The notes: generated by a model not told the origin, from the letters alone. A DNA stretch of 49,848 bases from Gracilaria caudata (GCA_030374735.1 JASCIV010000091.1:1-49848), one strand, 5' to 3'; positions 28,992 to 38,753 are shown, counted from the stretch's first letter. Program-made: numbers and translations.

Positions 28992-29597
28992 CTAGTTCAA
29001 CGCATACCCAGAAAGCAACAACAAGAAGGCTAAGGCCAAGCCCCCAAATATCAGAAGATTCTTCTGTCCAGCCGTCATAGTATTGGTCCCGAGGCCATAC
29101 GACTGATTATCCGCAAAGCCGGCTATGACCTTCTTCTTCGAGACAAACTTGCTCTTCGGAGTGCGACACACGGGACAGAAATAGGTGGGTGGCAAATCTG
29201 CAAATGCGGTTCCTGGCGCGATGCCCGATTGTCTCTCCCCTTGTTTCGGTTCATACACATACGAACAAGCAGGACATTCGAAGCGCCCCTCATCCACGGT
29301 AATAAACTTTTCAGCAGCCTTGAGTCGGTCTATCTCCTTTTCTTTTTCGCTTCTGTCATCAACCTCTTGTCCAAGCGCCTTTTCTTCCACTGGCTCCACA
29401 CTCTCAGTCACGTCTGCATCGGTGGAAGTACCGGCGTTTGTCCGCAGTTTGTTAAGCGCGTCCAATGACATTGCATCCTCACCGTCAGTAACCATGCATA
29501 TCCGTTGTCTCGCACAACGCACGCGTCTCGTTGGCACACACAAAGGGCGCGCATGACACCCTGCCAGCTTGAGCGGCACGCAGCTCACGAACGCCAT
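28992..29597 (-). CDS. Plastid membrane-anchored rubredoxin (RBD1/RubA-type)
   Basis: 201 residues. A Cys/Arg-rich N-terminus (about 1-34) fits a plastid transit peptide. A charged linker leads to the rubredoxin fold, with C108-x2-C111 (FECPACSYVYEP) and C141-x2-C144 (YFCPVCRTPKSKF) binding one iron. The segment SGIAPGTAFADLPPTYFCP is diagnostic. A single C-terminal membrane helix (about 180-198, LLIFGGLALAFLLLLSGYAL) follows. This order matches RubA/RBD1, a thylakoid protein needed for photosystem II assembly. The start at 29597 was chosen because it gives a typical transit peptide; the frame extends upstream to 29852. The gene is divergent from the EAF6 gene with about 300 bp between starts. 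Confidence 0.88.
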   Translation of the reverse strand: MAFVSCVPLKLAGCHARPLCVPTRRVRCARQRICMVTDGEDAMSLDALNKLRTNAGTSTDADVTESVEPVEEKALGQEVDDRSEKEKEIDRLKAAEKFITVDEGRFECPACSYVYEPKQGERQSGIAPGTAFADLPPTYFCPVCRTPKSKFVSKKKVIAGFADNQSYGLGTNTMTAGQKNLLIFGGLALAFLLLLSGYALN

Positions 29598-29898
29598 GGC
29601 GAAGCCGAAACCGTGCGCCTCGCCAACTGGCGAGAGAAGGCAATTTCGCGGTGAAAGCGATGCTCTCGCAGTGCATGCAGTATCTTGTCCTGAATCATGC
29701 ACGGAGATTATGAAGCGCAGTACCCTTGTAGATGGGAAGGGGGCTGGCGAGCGCCACACAGCTGGCAACCACGGGCACGAACCGAATTTTTTTTTCAGCG
29801 CATGGTGCAGGCGAGCGCGGCATACGTTTCGTCCCGCGCGTTGTCCCGCCACGTCTGCTGCGCGCCGCCTCTGCCTGCACTCCGTGCCACCTCATCGA

Positions 29899-30714
29899 AT
29901 GCAGCAGCTTCCGTCACGCCAGCTTCCATCGCCGTCGCGCCACGACGCCGAGCTTCCAGCCACCGACACGCCGCACAGCAAAATGCCCGTTGGAAAAACA
30001 TTTCCAAACCAGGCGCCCTCGGCCAGTCCTTCTACGCCCCCACTGCCGCGCAGTCCCCCACAATCGCCCACACCCATGCCGCGAAAGAGTACGCATCGTC
30101 CGTTAGCAGCGAAAGCGCCGCGGGGCTTGGCGCCTTCCAATGCCACTGCGCAGTCTTCGACTCCTTCAACGCCAGCTGCGCCTGCGCCGCAGAAGACGGA
30201 GCTGAGGAAAACTGCTACCACCAGGACTCGCCCTTCTGTGGCAGGTAAGACACTTATTGAGAAACCTCGCGCGGGGAAAGCGGTTGCTTCCAAGGCCCTC
30301 GCCACCAAAGCAGAGAGGGCTGCTGAGAAAGCCGCTGAGACTGCTGCGCTGACAGCGGAACGTCTTGCTCTGGAGAAGGCTATTGAGGATAGCATAGCGA
30401 GTTTGCAGAGAGAAGTAGATGGTATCGAGCGAGATATAGCCAACAAAGAGGAGGCTTATATCAAGAATACTTGGGCTCAAGGTAATGTCTTGAGAGGTTG
30501 GGACGGCTTCGGTCGCAGGCTCGATCGCTCAGAGAGGGTCGTCACTGGTAACGGTAGTGGCGTAGCAACCGGTGCCCCAAAACATCGCAAATCAAGGCTT
30601 AGCGATCGCATCTTTAGTCTCAGTTCGTCCACTTCGCCGTTCAGAATTGAGAACCCTGACGTTCAAATTGTCAAGCGCGGCGGTGTTCAGAAGAAGAAGA
30701 AGAAGAATAGGTGA
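29899..30714 (+). CDS. EAF6/MEAF6 subunit of NuA4-type histone acetyltransferase complexes
   Basis: 271 residues from 29899 (a second Met at 29983 gives 243). The N-terminal half is Pro/Ser/Thr/Ala-rich and probably disordered. The family core is C-terminal: a coiled coil (ALEKAIEDSIASLQREVDGI, ERDIANKEEAYIKNT) followed by the diagnostic GNVLRGWDGFGRR and SRLSDRIFSLSSST. EAF6 is a small scaffold subunit of the NuA4, NuA3 and MOZ/HBO1 acetyltransferases. The protein ends in a basic KKKKKKNR run. Animal and yeast EAF6 are under 200 residues, so the long disordered N-terminus is a lineage feature. The frame is open for another 330 bases upstream, over the rubredoxin promoter, but that part is composition-driven. 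Confidence 0.82.
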   Translation: MQQLPSRQLPSPSRHDAELPATDTPHSKMPVGKTFPNQAPSASPSTPPLPRSPPQSPTPMPRKSTHRPLAAKAPRGLAPSNATAQSSTPSTPAAPAPQKTELRKTATTRTRPSVAGKTLIEKPRAGKAVASKALATKAERAAEKAAETAALTAERLALEKAIEDSIASLQREVDGIERDIANKEEAYIKNTWAQGNVLRGWDGFGRRLDRSERVVTGNGSGVATGAPKHRKSRLSDRIFSLSSSTSPFRIENPDVQIVKRGGVQKKKKKNR

Positions 30715-31417
30715 GCCCTTTTCTTCAGCCAAGCTCCGTCTAGTACTATCAAGCGTCGTGTACGCTTTTTTGTTCCATCATCCAACTATCGATTATGCGA
30801 ATCCTAACGGACCCTGACACAAGGCGAACATTCGGCTGCAGCTCATTGTGAAAGCGCTAGCAAGTTTTCACGATTTCAGAAATTTATGATGAGGACTGGA
30901 CCTGCTTCTACACGAAGTTGAGTCTCGGTTCAACGGTTTTCTCTGTTGCTTCTCGGGCCAAACAACCTCAGAACTTGCTCAACTATGACCCTCAAAACGT
31001 TCGTCTGCGTTCAAACTTGAAATCCTCCACACCAGTGCTCAACACATGTGTCAGCGGTTTCCCTTAATCTCGTAAGGTTTGTGCCAAAACTTTTCAAACA
31101 CAATCAGCCTTATCCGTCGTAAGCTCATATATGTACAAACATTTAGAGTAGGAGTTATTCTGAATATCCAGTGCAGATATCGGGGCACCGGACTGCATTG
31201 CCCCGTAGTAAAAGCAAGCAAGCGTGGCACAGACCACAGATCTACAACAGAGATGTCTTGAACTTACTAACGTAAGACTTGCAAGTTGGCAAACAGAGAC
31301 CGAAATGTTGTTACAAATGCGTGGTCCTCTGCGTCAAGCACAGCCCTGACAAAAACGTAACCGTCATGCTTATTCTGCAGCTTCAATAGTAGCGGGAAGG
31401 AGTGGTGAGCAACGATG
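30715..31417. other. Intergenic region, nothing recognised
   Basis: 700 bp between the convergent EAF6 and HGH1 genes. No coding pattern or clear repeat was seen. Confidence 0.4.
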
Positions 31418-32521
31418 TCATACCACAGCAACTGTTGACGACTCTGCCTTGTTGATAGAGTCCTCGCCTTCATTGAGAGGCTGTTCATTGTCTTCCGCTA
31501 CGGTAACTCTATCGATAATGCTGTTAACTGTGGTTCGAATTTCTTCGTTGTCTTCTGCTTGCTTCCAAACCTCTAGCACAGTATATGCGTCTTTCTCCCA
31601 CAATACCTTTCGTCCCTCCGAGCTCTTGCACAGCAAGAGAAGGGCTTCGACAAGCAATAGTCGTATTTCCATCAGAGGCTCGGGCGCAGCTGCCTGTGGA
31701 TTGAGTGCTATATCCTGCACTGACTGTGGTGCCTTCCGTACATTTGACGGGGACACGGGATGTTTTGCTGACATCAACCTTGTTAAGCATATTCCAATTG
31801 TTTCCGGCTCGCTCAGAAGCACTTCGTGACAGTCTTCAGCCATCGCACAGTTCCTCATCGCAGAGGCAACAGCTAATCTGGTTGCCTCGTTGGGTGAGGG
31901 CAATAGCCGTAGCAACCACGTCAAGGGCTGTTGTCCTGACCTACTTAAGTCGTTCTGAGCGTTTGTACCGTATTTGAACAAAAGAGCTTCTCTTCCCTCC
32001 GGGGTAGTGAGAGCATTGGGCATCCACAGCACATTTGGAATCGCTTCTATGCGACTAATAAGCTTCAGGAGTGTGTCAATGGTTAGGTCCTTCTCGATGC
32101 CTGTCATACCTTTTCCAACTAGAGCGTCCACGCCATATTCATGACGAGTGAGGTTCGACAAAAGCCCGGCATAAAGGGAAGAGAATTCCCATTCTTCAGG
32201 GTCAAGCAGTGCCTTCGCAGCACGTTGAACAGCACCCCCATCCGTCATCACTCTGGCCGCTTCGGTACCTTCTGATATATTTATTAGGGCAGAAAGGGCC
32301 ACTCGGGTGCACTGTCGATCTCCGCAGAGAACGAGTAAACGATGAATTGTCTGTTCACCAGTTTCAGTAGTACCAATTGCTTGACGGAGTTTGGCACCTG
32401 CTTCTCCAGCCGCACATGCCGCCAATACGGTACACGCTGTTGTTCTTGTTGATGGACCAACAGCGCCACTGAGAAGCTTCACGATATCTGATAAATCTTC
32501 CGTGTCCATTCTAACAATCAA
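31418..32521 (-). CDS. HGH1: HGH1 homologue (armadillo-repeat eEF2 folding factor)
   Basis: 367 residues, all helical and ARM-like. The family segments appear in order: ALSALINISEGTEAARVM, YAGLLSNLTRHEYGVDAL, PNVLWMPNALTTPEGREALL, LLVEALLLLCKSSEGRKVLW, and the C-terminal DAYTVLEVWKQAEDNEEIRT. These correspond to DUF383/DUF384 of HGH1 (FAM203). In yeast HGH1 is a chaperone that helps the CCT/TRiC machine fold translation elongation factor 2. The last 30 residues are acidic and variable. Met at 32521 or 32509 (MDTEDLSDIVKLL) can be the start; the second is closer to the first helix. No intron was needed to join the domain. Confidence 0.88.
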   Translation of the reverse strand: MIVRMDTEDLSDIVKLLSGAVGPSTRTTACTVLAACAAGEAGAKLRQAIGTTETGEQTIHRLLVLCGDRQCTRVALSALINISEGTEAARVMTDGGAVQRAAKALLDPEEWEFSSLYAGLLSNLTRHEYGVDALVGKGMTGIEKDLTIDTLLKLISRIEAIPNVLWMPNALTTPEGREALLFKYGTNAQNDLSRSGQQPLTWLLRLLPSPNEATRLAVASAMRNCAMAEDCHEVLLSEPETIGICLTRLMSAKHPVSPSNVRKAPQSVQDIALNPQAAAPEPLMEIRLLLVEALLLLCKSSEGRKVLWEKDAYTVLEVWKQAEDNEEIRTTVNSIIDRVTVAEDNEQPLNEGEDSINKAESSTVAVV

Positions 32522-32942
32522 TGTATCTCATACACAAAACAGTTCCTTAATCGAGGCAAAACTTCAGATTCAATAGAGTCGAGCAAGCGGGCTTTGTGCG
32601 AGAACAAGTCTAGTGTCAATGCAAACTTCCATGCACGAAACTCTTCGAAACTCCTCGCTCAGAATACCGTCGTACAATATGTACAACGGAGTACAGATCC
32701 CTGCGGAAAAGCATGCATGAAGATGATCATTCGAACAGTTATCGCCGACGCCTCTTCCAAGAGTTCTTATGACTTCCACAACGTTATCTATAGCTATCTA
32801 TAAACGTCGCTTGGAATTTTCATTAAAATTCTTTTAATCCAATCTCAAAGCCAATTCAAGGTGGCACCGCATTCCTGTTATATCATGCAAAATGTTAGGA
32901 CTCTGTCGAGAGGACTCTGTCGAACGGAGTCCTTACCTCTCT

Positions 32943-33341
32943 TTACTGACCTGGGATACCGCGAGACTGTAGGACAAGTGCGGCGAAAGAGCCGCAAGGG
33001 CCGCCACCAACAATGACTGAATTTGCTTCCTGAATTGATCTCGGCACTTTGGCGCGATTGGAGGTCATACGGATTTGTGTGGCCCGAGGAACATGAGGGG
33101 ATCGAAACCGCCAGGGGTTGTGGGTTGGTCGAACAATTACAGGACCTGAGCATAATGCAAAGGCGGTTTTTGGTGTGACGCCACTGGTTGAAAGTGACGG
33201 AAACTCGCGATGGTAGAAGGACTTTGGTGAGGAAACAGGCCGGTTGCCGAATTGTAATGGCGCAGTTGTTATTGTGATGTGGAAGTTGCCGACGACGGAT
33301 GAGATTTTTGCAGCTCGATAAGGAAGCAGTACATTGAGCAT
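32943..33341 (-). pseudogene. N-terminal FAD-binding fragment of a flavoprotein monooxygenase
   Basis: The 132-residue frame ends with a dinucleotide-binding motif, NSVIVGGGPCGSFAALVLQS (GxGxxG, residues about 107-126), after a Ser/Thr/Arg-rich N-terminus that could be a transit peptide. The rest of the FAD enzyme is missing. The sequence downstream carries possible donors (GTCAGT, GTAAGG), but only 420 bp remain before the HGH1 start, and no later FAD motif is visible. It is therefore a truncated copy or the first exon of a rearranged gene. The 3' flank contains a direct repeat of GGACTCTGTCGA at about 32890-32920. Confidence 0.4.
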
Positions 33342-33653
33342 TACGCTACGACGTCATGGCCAGAATAGCCATTACTGTATTGGAGAACATCGGTATCGAG
33401 TCTGAATTTTCTCGAGTCGAGAGAAAATCAGTACGCTGCTTGCCGTATCAACACTGCTTACACAAATATACTCATGACCTTGTATCTTTGAACTATGTTA
33501 ATACAAATTGGGTAAACTCGTGTAAACTGGGTTGAACTCGTCCAAGAAGTCGGTCAGCTTGCCGGTCGCCCTTGCGGACCTGGATAGCACGTTGAAATGT
33601 CCCCGAATCTAGTTGCATGTGTGCAGCAGGTCACGAGTCATCGGAGGAAGATA

Positions 33654-34445
33654 CTACCACCGTTTTCCCGAAGTTTTCCCTAGAAGGGAGAGCTCCAAGG
33701 GGGCCACTATATGTGTTTCTTGTGTTTTTCTCGGAAGCACTATATCGAGGTTGGATACCCGTGAAACGCTACGAACAAATTCTGGCACCCGATATCGCCG
33801 GTGATATGGGTTTGGGTGGAAAAGATTCGGTTCGTGGTTTCTTGGGTGGCCGACGTAGTGTATGCGAGGCGATGTGCCCCTCTGCCGACGATTTGTAGAG
33901 GCTGAATGAAGGGAAAATGGCAGGAAGGTGATAGGCGTCGGTAGCGAAAACGCTCGCGGGTCGAAAGCATCGAAGAGACCTGATGTTTTATTGTCGAAGC
34001 CCATTACGTAGAGCACAGCTTTTAATTCGTAGTTGGTGGCTGCGATATAGAGTGTGTTGCAGGTGTTGGGGTCTTTCGCAAACCTGCGCGTACGATGAAT
34101 TGCCGCACGCGCTTGACGTACGAGAGAAGAGTACGACAACACCTGGTGTAAGAATAATTTTGCACAGCTCATCGAAAGACATCAGGTCTTGATGCAACAA
34201 GGGAAGTGGCACATGCGGATAAACCCCTCTTGTGTGCTGGCCGCAGTTTTTCCTTCAACGACGACGGTGATTGATATGACAATATCATCACAAGCACCGT
34301 CAGTGCCGAAAACATAATCTTCACAAGCTTTTCGCGATATGGTATGCAGCTGAGCTGGCAGAACTCTGCTCTCCCAATGCAGAGTCGTACAAGCGATGGT
34401 TAGTATCATGAAACAGAAACGCATGCCGAAGTATAGGTTACCCAA
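33654..34445 (-). CDS. Possible secreted protein gene with one in-frame TGA
   Basis: One minus-strand frame is open from ATG 34445 (or 34424, MRFCFMILTIACTTLHW, signal-peptide-like) to a single TGA at 34182-34184. It then stays open in the same frame to 33654: 87 codons, TGA, 175 codons. Regions such as YVFGTDGACDDIVISITVVV before the TGA and CNTLYIAATNYELKAVLYVM after it look protein-like. Several Cys lie around the TGA (CHFPCC before, CLSMSC after). No splice sites with a consistent phase were found that would remove the TGA. The alternatives are a nonsense mutation in a decaying gene, readthrough, or a selenocysteine codon. No domain was recognised. The last 60 codons may not be coding. 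Confidence 0.35.
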
Positions 34446-34517
34446 TCGAGCAGGGCTATAAAAGAAGTTTCCTATCTTCTTTTGCCGCTTGTCGCCAAGG
34501 CTTGATTGACAATCAAT

Positions 34518-34547
34518 GATTGGTTCCGTTCAGGGACGGAACCAATC
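34518..34547. repeat. Perfect hairpin with 12 bp arms at the transposon-like left end
   Basis: GATTGGTTCCGT at 34518-34529, loop TCAGGG, and its reverse complement at 34536-34547. It overlaps the left end of the candidate element described next. Confidence 0.7.
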
Positions 34548-35257
34548 TGATGGGCGAGGGATTGCAATCTTTCCCGGCAATCTTGCAAGGGATTGCAATT
34601 ACCGTTAGCAATCATCCAACAGATGGCAATCCCACCTTGCAATCGTACATCAGATTGCAATCCGTCTTCCACATGTCCCATCAATTTCACACCACAAAAA
34701 GTAAGACCCAATCTCAACGGCAATCACCTTTTTCTTGTCCAACCCACCTCTTCTTAGCTTTAGTTGCAACTCTGTATCTTCTTCTTCTTGGAAAACCATG
34801 ACTTAAAACAACAATTAAAACTACTACTGCTCTACCTGATCATGACTTCTGGACTGGTACAATGCCTCTCGAACCAAGTCAAGGTTCAAAAGCATTCACA
34901 CGAAAAAATATTATAGCTCGACAACCAGACACAGAGATTGACAATTCTTATAGTCGCTCTTCGCGATGGTTAGCCCAAGAAATAGGATGACGCACGGGGC
35001 GATGATCAAGCCGTTATGCTTTTGGTCTACCATCCGATGTATTCATTTAACTGATCTCCATTATCGATAATGGTTCAGTGTCTAAGATATCACGGTGCCC
35101 ACCGCAAGTTGTGATGGGTGTCTTGTTGGGAAATTTGATGGGAAGATTGTAAACGGTTCTTCCATCAAATTGCAATCTTCTTAGGAGAGAGCAATCCCTG
35201 ATTGCCATCATTGGGATTGCAATTAATTGCAATCCAATCGATTGCGTTCCGCCCCTG
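34531..35257. mobile_element. Candidate non-autonomous DNA transposon (hAT-like MITE)
   Basis: The left end reads CAGGGACGGAACCAATC. The right end, on the other strand, reads CAGGGGCGGAACGCAATC, giving imperfect terminal inverted repeats. Both subterminal 100-150 bp carry repeated copies of GATTGCAATC-like 10-mers (about 34560, 34590, 34645; 35170, 35212, 35226), a common pattern for transposase binding sites. No open frame inside encodes a transposase, so it would be non-autonomous. CAGGG ends suggest hAT. An 8 bp target duplication directly at the ends was not found, although TTGATTG occurs at 34502 and 35258. Confidence 0.45.
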
Positions 35258-35942
35258 TTGATTGTCTCTTCTTTAATGCGGAGTCCGCATTGCGGACATC
35301 AACCTTCATACGAGAAGTAAAGCATCTAAACAAAGTTGTTCTGAAGTTTTCTCTCTTCAAGAATGCTGACAACTGATGCTGATAGATGTTCTCTAATCAA
35401 TTTTTGGTGAGTCCGATCTCGTCGTGCAGCTAAACTCGAGAGCTTTTCTCGACGGGATGCGTTTGCCAAGGAACATCTCAGCACTGCATGTGCGGCTTCC
35501 TCTATTTGATTGTGAGGATTCTCAACTCTCAAAGGCGAAGAGAACAAGCTTGAACAAGAGAAATCCTGACTTGTATCGGCGTAATTTGAGCGGATTGTGT
35601 AATGCTTTTGGAAGTGTTGACTCGTATTCGAGGTAATGGACGCATGTGCTTTGACAGAGGCATGCAATTCTAGTGATAATAAGTCAAGTTGCTAGATTTC
35701 AATATTACGAAGGATAGAGTAATACAATGGGGTCGATGAGTATGTCGTAAAACTTCTCCCTTGTTTGCAAATATATATATATATGAAACGCAAACGTAGT
35801 GGCCAGTCTCGTGATATGTAATGAGCAAGTCAACGTCGATGAACATCTCTTCCGTTTCGGGGTTTATTGCCGCGTAGACCTTGCACAGTTCTTACAACCT
35901 TCAGAACGCAACGGAAGACTGCGGTGATTACGAATCGCTATC
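35258..35942. other. Intergenic region downstream of ABCE1
   Basis: 685 bp with a small AATGCGG/CCGCATT inverted repeat just after the transposon-like element and a short AT dinucleotide run near 35770. No gene was recognised; a 70-codon plus-strand frame at 35424 has no family features. Confidence 0.4.
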
Positions 35943-37781
35943 TTAGTCTTCGTCACGATCATTCTCTGCAACGTCAACGTAGAAATATTGTCCAACCAGC
36001 TTCTGTTCTCTGTCTTTCACGGAATCCAGTTTGTTAATTCTCGGTCGGAAATTGCTGGGGTCTCGTCTGAAAGTGATTTCCAGATTCTTCAGGAATCTGT
36101 TCATCCCCGATACCAAAGTTTGTGGAGCGCAAGCAATGCAATCTTTTGCCGGTGTTCCTTCGTAAACAATTACGCGATCAGCTAGATAAGAACTCATGAT
36201 GAAATCATGCTCTACCACAAAGGCCGTTTTCTTGGCATGTAGAATGAATCTCTTAATCATCTTTGCGGCTATGATTCTTTGCTCAGAATCCAGATATGCG
36301 CTAGGCTCATCTATGAGATACACATCCGCAGGTTTCCCAAGCGCAATCACAAGGGCGACACGTTGAAGTTCTCCTCCAGACAGATGCTTCACATATTGGT
36401 CTAGAAGTGGATCCATGTTCATAGGTTTTGTCACATCTGTCATGAATTGTGGGTGTAGCCATGCGTCACGAATCTTAGCGTACAAAAGCTGTCGCACGGT
36501 CCCATCAAACTTGGGTGAGATTTTCTGAGGTTTGTAGCTTACGTTCATCTCTGGTACTTCGACTGCTTTTCCATCGGGCTCCAGACGACCGGCAAGCATT
36601 CGAATGAATGTTGTCTTGCCCGTTCCGTTTTCTCCAAGCATAACAACGATCTCCGAGTCAGTAAATGATCCGGATTCAATATTGAGCTTGAAGGATCCCA
36701 ATGTCTTGGTCATATCGGGATAACTATACAAGTGATGATGCTCAACCTCTTCCTCATCATCAGCAGTCTCAGCAAGTCGGAATTGCAGAGCAGTGTCCCT
36801 GAATCTAAGGTTTTCGGTTGGTACAAAACCAGCCAAGAATATGTTAATGCCCTCTCTAACTGAGAACGGAAGCGTAACAACCCCATACGCCCCAGGTTTG
36901 CCATAAAGACAACAGACGAAGTCAGAGAGATAGTCAAGGACAGCGAGATCATGTTCAACAACAATAACATATGTCTTGCTCTTATCTGTCAACAAATCTC
37001 GGATGAGCTTGGCGGCTTTAAGTCGTTGGCGTACGTCAAGGTAGGAACTGGGTTCATCAATCATGTAAACTTCAGCTTGCTGCACAGCTACCATACCCAA
37101 GGCGAAGCGCTGTAGCTCTCCGCCGCTAAGGACATTGATCTCGCGGTCAAGCAAGTCGCGAAGCTGCAGCTCATCTGCAATTTGATCCATCACATTACGC
37201 TCGTCTTTCTTTTTGAGCATATCCATGACGCGGCCCTTAACGGCCTTAGCGATAGCATCTACGTATTGGGGTTTGAAAACAGCCTTAATGTCATCCTCGA
37301 GAACCTTCGTGAAATAGTTTTGCAGTTCACTTCCGCGGAAATGACTGAGAATATCAGTCCAGTCTGGCGGTGCATTCCATGCACCAAGATTCGGTTTAAG
37401 TTTGCCCGAAAGCACTCGTAGAGCAGTGCTCTTCCCAATCCCATTGGTACCGACTAGACCAAGAACCTGACCTGGCCTCGGAACTGGCAGACGATGTAAC
37501 TTGAACGAGTTAGGTCCGAAACGATGGACTGTTTCCTTTTCAAGTTCTTTGGGCAGGTTGATGATCTGAATGGCGTCGAAAGGGCACTTTTTAACGCAAA
37601 TACCACAACCTACGCAGAGCACCTCTGATATGACAGAAATCTTACTCTTCGAAGTGACTTCAATACATCCTATCTTACCCATACGCACAACTGGACAGCT
37701 CTTCTTACACTCCAGTGAGCATCTCTTCGGTTTACATCGTTCGCCGTTAACAATAGCGATACGCGTGAGTTTCTCAGCCAT
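35943..37781 (-). CDS. ABCE1: ABCE1/RLI1 ribosome recycling ATPase
   Basis: 612 residues, single exon, matching the usual length of about 600. The start MAEKLTRIAIV is the conserved one; a further Met upstream at 37814 is not needed. The N-terminal Fe-S domain has two 4Fe-4S sites (CKPKRCSLECKKSCP and CVGCGICVKKCPFDAI). Two ABC ATPase domains follow, with Walker A GTNGIGKST and GENGTGKTT, signatures LSGGELQRFAL and LSGGELQRVAL, and Walker B ending in IDEPSSYLD and IDEPSAYLD. ABCE1 splits 80S ribosomes after termination or stalling and is essential in all eukaryotes and archaea. The C-terminal extension is short and acidic. Confidence 0.97.
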   Translation of the reverse strand: MAEKLTRIAIVNGERCKPKRCSLECKKSCPVVRMGKIGCIEVTSKSKISVISEVLCVGCGICVKKCPFDAIQIINLPKELEKETVHRFGPNSFKLHRLPVPRPGQVLGLVGTNGIGKSTALRVLSGKLKPNLGAWNAPPDWTDILSHFRGSELQNYFTKVLEDDIKAVFKPQYVDAIAKAVKGRVMDMLKKKDERNVMDQIADELQLRDLLDREINVLSGGELQRFALGMVAVQQAEVYMIDEPSSYLDVRQRLKAAKLIRDLLTDKSKTYVIVVEHDLAVLDYLSDFVCCLYGKPGAYGVVTLPFSVREGINIFLAGFVPTENLRFRDTALQFRLAETADDEEEVEHHHLYSYPDMTKTLGSFKLNIESGSFTDSEIVVMLGENGTGKTTFIRMLAGRLEPDGKAVEVPEMNVSYKPQKISPKFDGTVRQLLYAKIRDAWLHPQFMTDVTKPMNMDPLLDQYVKHLSGGELQRVALVIALGKPADVYLIDEPSAYLDSEQRIIAAKMIKRFILHAKKTAFVVEHDFIMSSYLADRVIVYEGTPAKDCIACAPQTLVSGMNRFLKNLEITFRRDPSNFRPRINKLDSVKDREQKLVGQYFYVDVAENDRDED

Positions 37782-38337
37782 GGCGAGGATGCAAGTGGAT
37801 ACGCAGAATAGCAAAGGGCTGCGAGAAATCTGAGGCGGGATCGATGCGGCGCGTTTAGGGAGTTAGATGTTCGAAACGGGGTTGGAGTACGAAAGAGATC
37901 TCTTAGAAAGAATTCTTAAGTCTGCTCCCACCGCGTACGGCTAGACCTTCTGCGAGACAGCTTTGTCAAACTCTAAACTCTGTCGACGGTTGCCTTAGCA
38001 AAAGGAAAGAACGCATGCGAGGTTGTATCTATGGAATATGTTGTCTACCTTCGAGACTACGACGATACCGTCGTGCGGGACTTCACACCTCTGTCCACGG
38101 ACACCAGCGATGATCGTCAAGAAATATTCAAGCTCGCCACCTTTCCCACGTGGCCTTACGGCCCGAAACATCTCACTGCTGCTCATCGTGTGCATGCGAT
38201 TCCCAACGCTCTTTTTCCCACCGCGGGTTGAATCTCAACCCGCCTTTGTTAAGCAACTCAGCTGCAGCTCATCGCCATCGCCATCGCTACTAAGTGTCTA
38301 GCGATCTTACGCTCGCACTCTTAAAACGAAACCAATC
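37782..38337. promoter_or_regulatory. Divergent promoter region between ABCE1 and the complex I subunit gene
   Basis: 556 bp between two start codons. A 66-codon plus-strand frame at 38031 shows no family pattern. The region contains a 9 bp hairpin at 38223-38243, about 95 bp upstream of the complex I gene. Confidence 0.4.
38223..38243. repeat. Short hairpin, 9 bp arms
   Basis: GCGGGTTGA and TCAACCCGC surround ATC, in the 5' flank of the complex I subunit gene. Confidence 0.6.
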
Positions 38338-38683
38338 ATGGCGGGTGGAATGGGCGTGCGGAAGAATATTCACATTGAAGAATGGGCAAGCTTTCGTGAG
38401 AACTGTGAGCACGTCTTCAAGTTCTCCCGAGCCAACTGGGCACGACTCGCCGTTTTTGGATTTGCCGTTCCCATAGGCCTTTACGTTTGGATCACGAAGG
38501 AGATGGTAAGCCACATCTGTCGTCCATTTCCAACTACGAATTATCTCTGACCCGTGCTTCGTCTCATGTTTTCTTGTCGCTCTGTAGCTTTGCGAAGGTC
38601 ATTCAGAAGGACTAGGTCCAGAGCGCTATGGATATCAGCGTAAATATATGGGTTTTCCACCGCAGAAAAGACAGGAATCATAA
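38338..38683 (+). CDS. Mitochondrial complex I subunit NDUFB4/B15-like, two exons
   Basis: Exon 1 is 38338-38505. The intron 38506-38587 (82 bp) has donor GTAAGC, branch-like CTCTGAC and acceptor CTGTAG. Exon 2 is 38588-38683. The product is 87 residues. The N-terminus MAGGMGVRKNIHIEEWASFR, then RENCEHVFKFSRANW and one membrane helix (LAVFGFAVPIGLYVWITKEM), closely follow the plant NDUFB4/B15 layout (M-A-G-G...E-x-W...R-E-N-x-E-H-x-F...R). A basic tail ends FPPQKRQES. It is a single-helix accessory subunit in the membrane arm of NADH:ubiquinone oxidoreductase. The splice fuses in phase 0. The stop lies 70 bp from the stop of the convergent COG3 gene. Confidence 0.78.
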
Positions 38684-38753
38684 ACTCGGTTTGCGGCTCT
38701 ATTGTGACTGTCCCCTGTGTTACTGATTCCAGTAACTCTTTTACGCGCCAAAT

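Noticed and set aside
29569..29898. N-terminal extension of the EAF6 frame over the rubredoxin promoter
   Set aside because: The added residues overlap the rubredoxin 5' end and are Cys/His/Arg-rich unlike the family; the later Met gives a better model.
34502..35265. Target-site duplication TTGATTG around the MITE-like element
   Set aside because: The left copy lies 29 bp before the CAGGG end rather than directly at it, so it is not a proper target duplication without assuming an end duplication.
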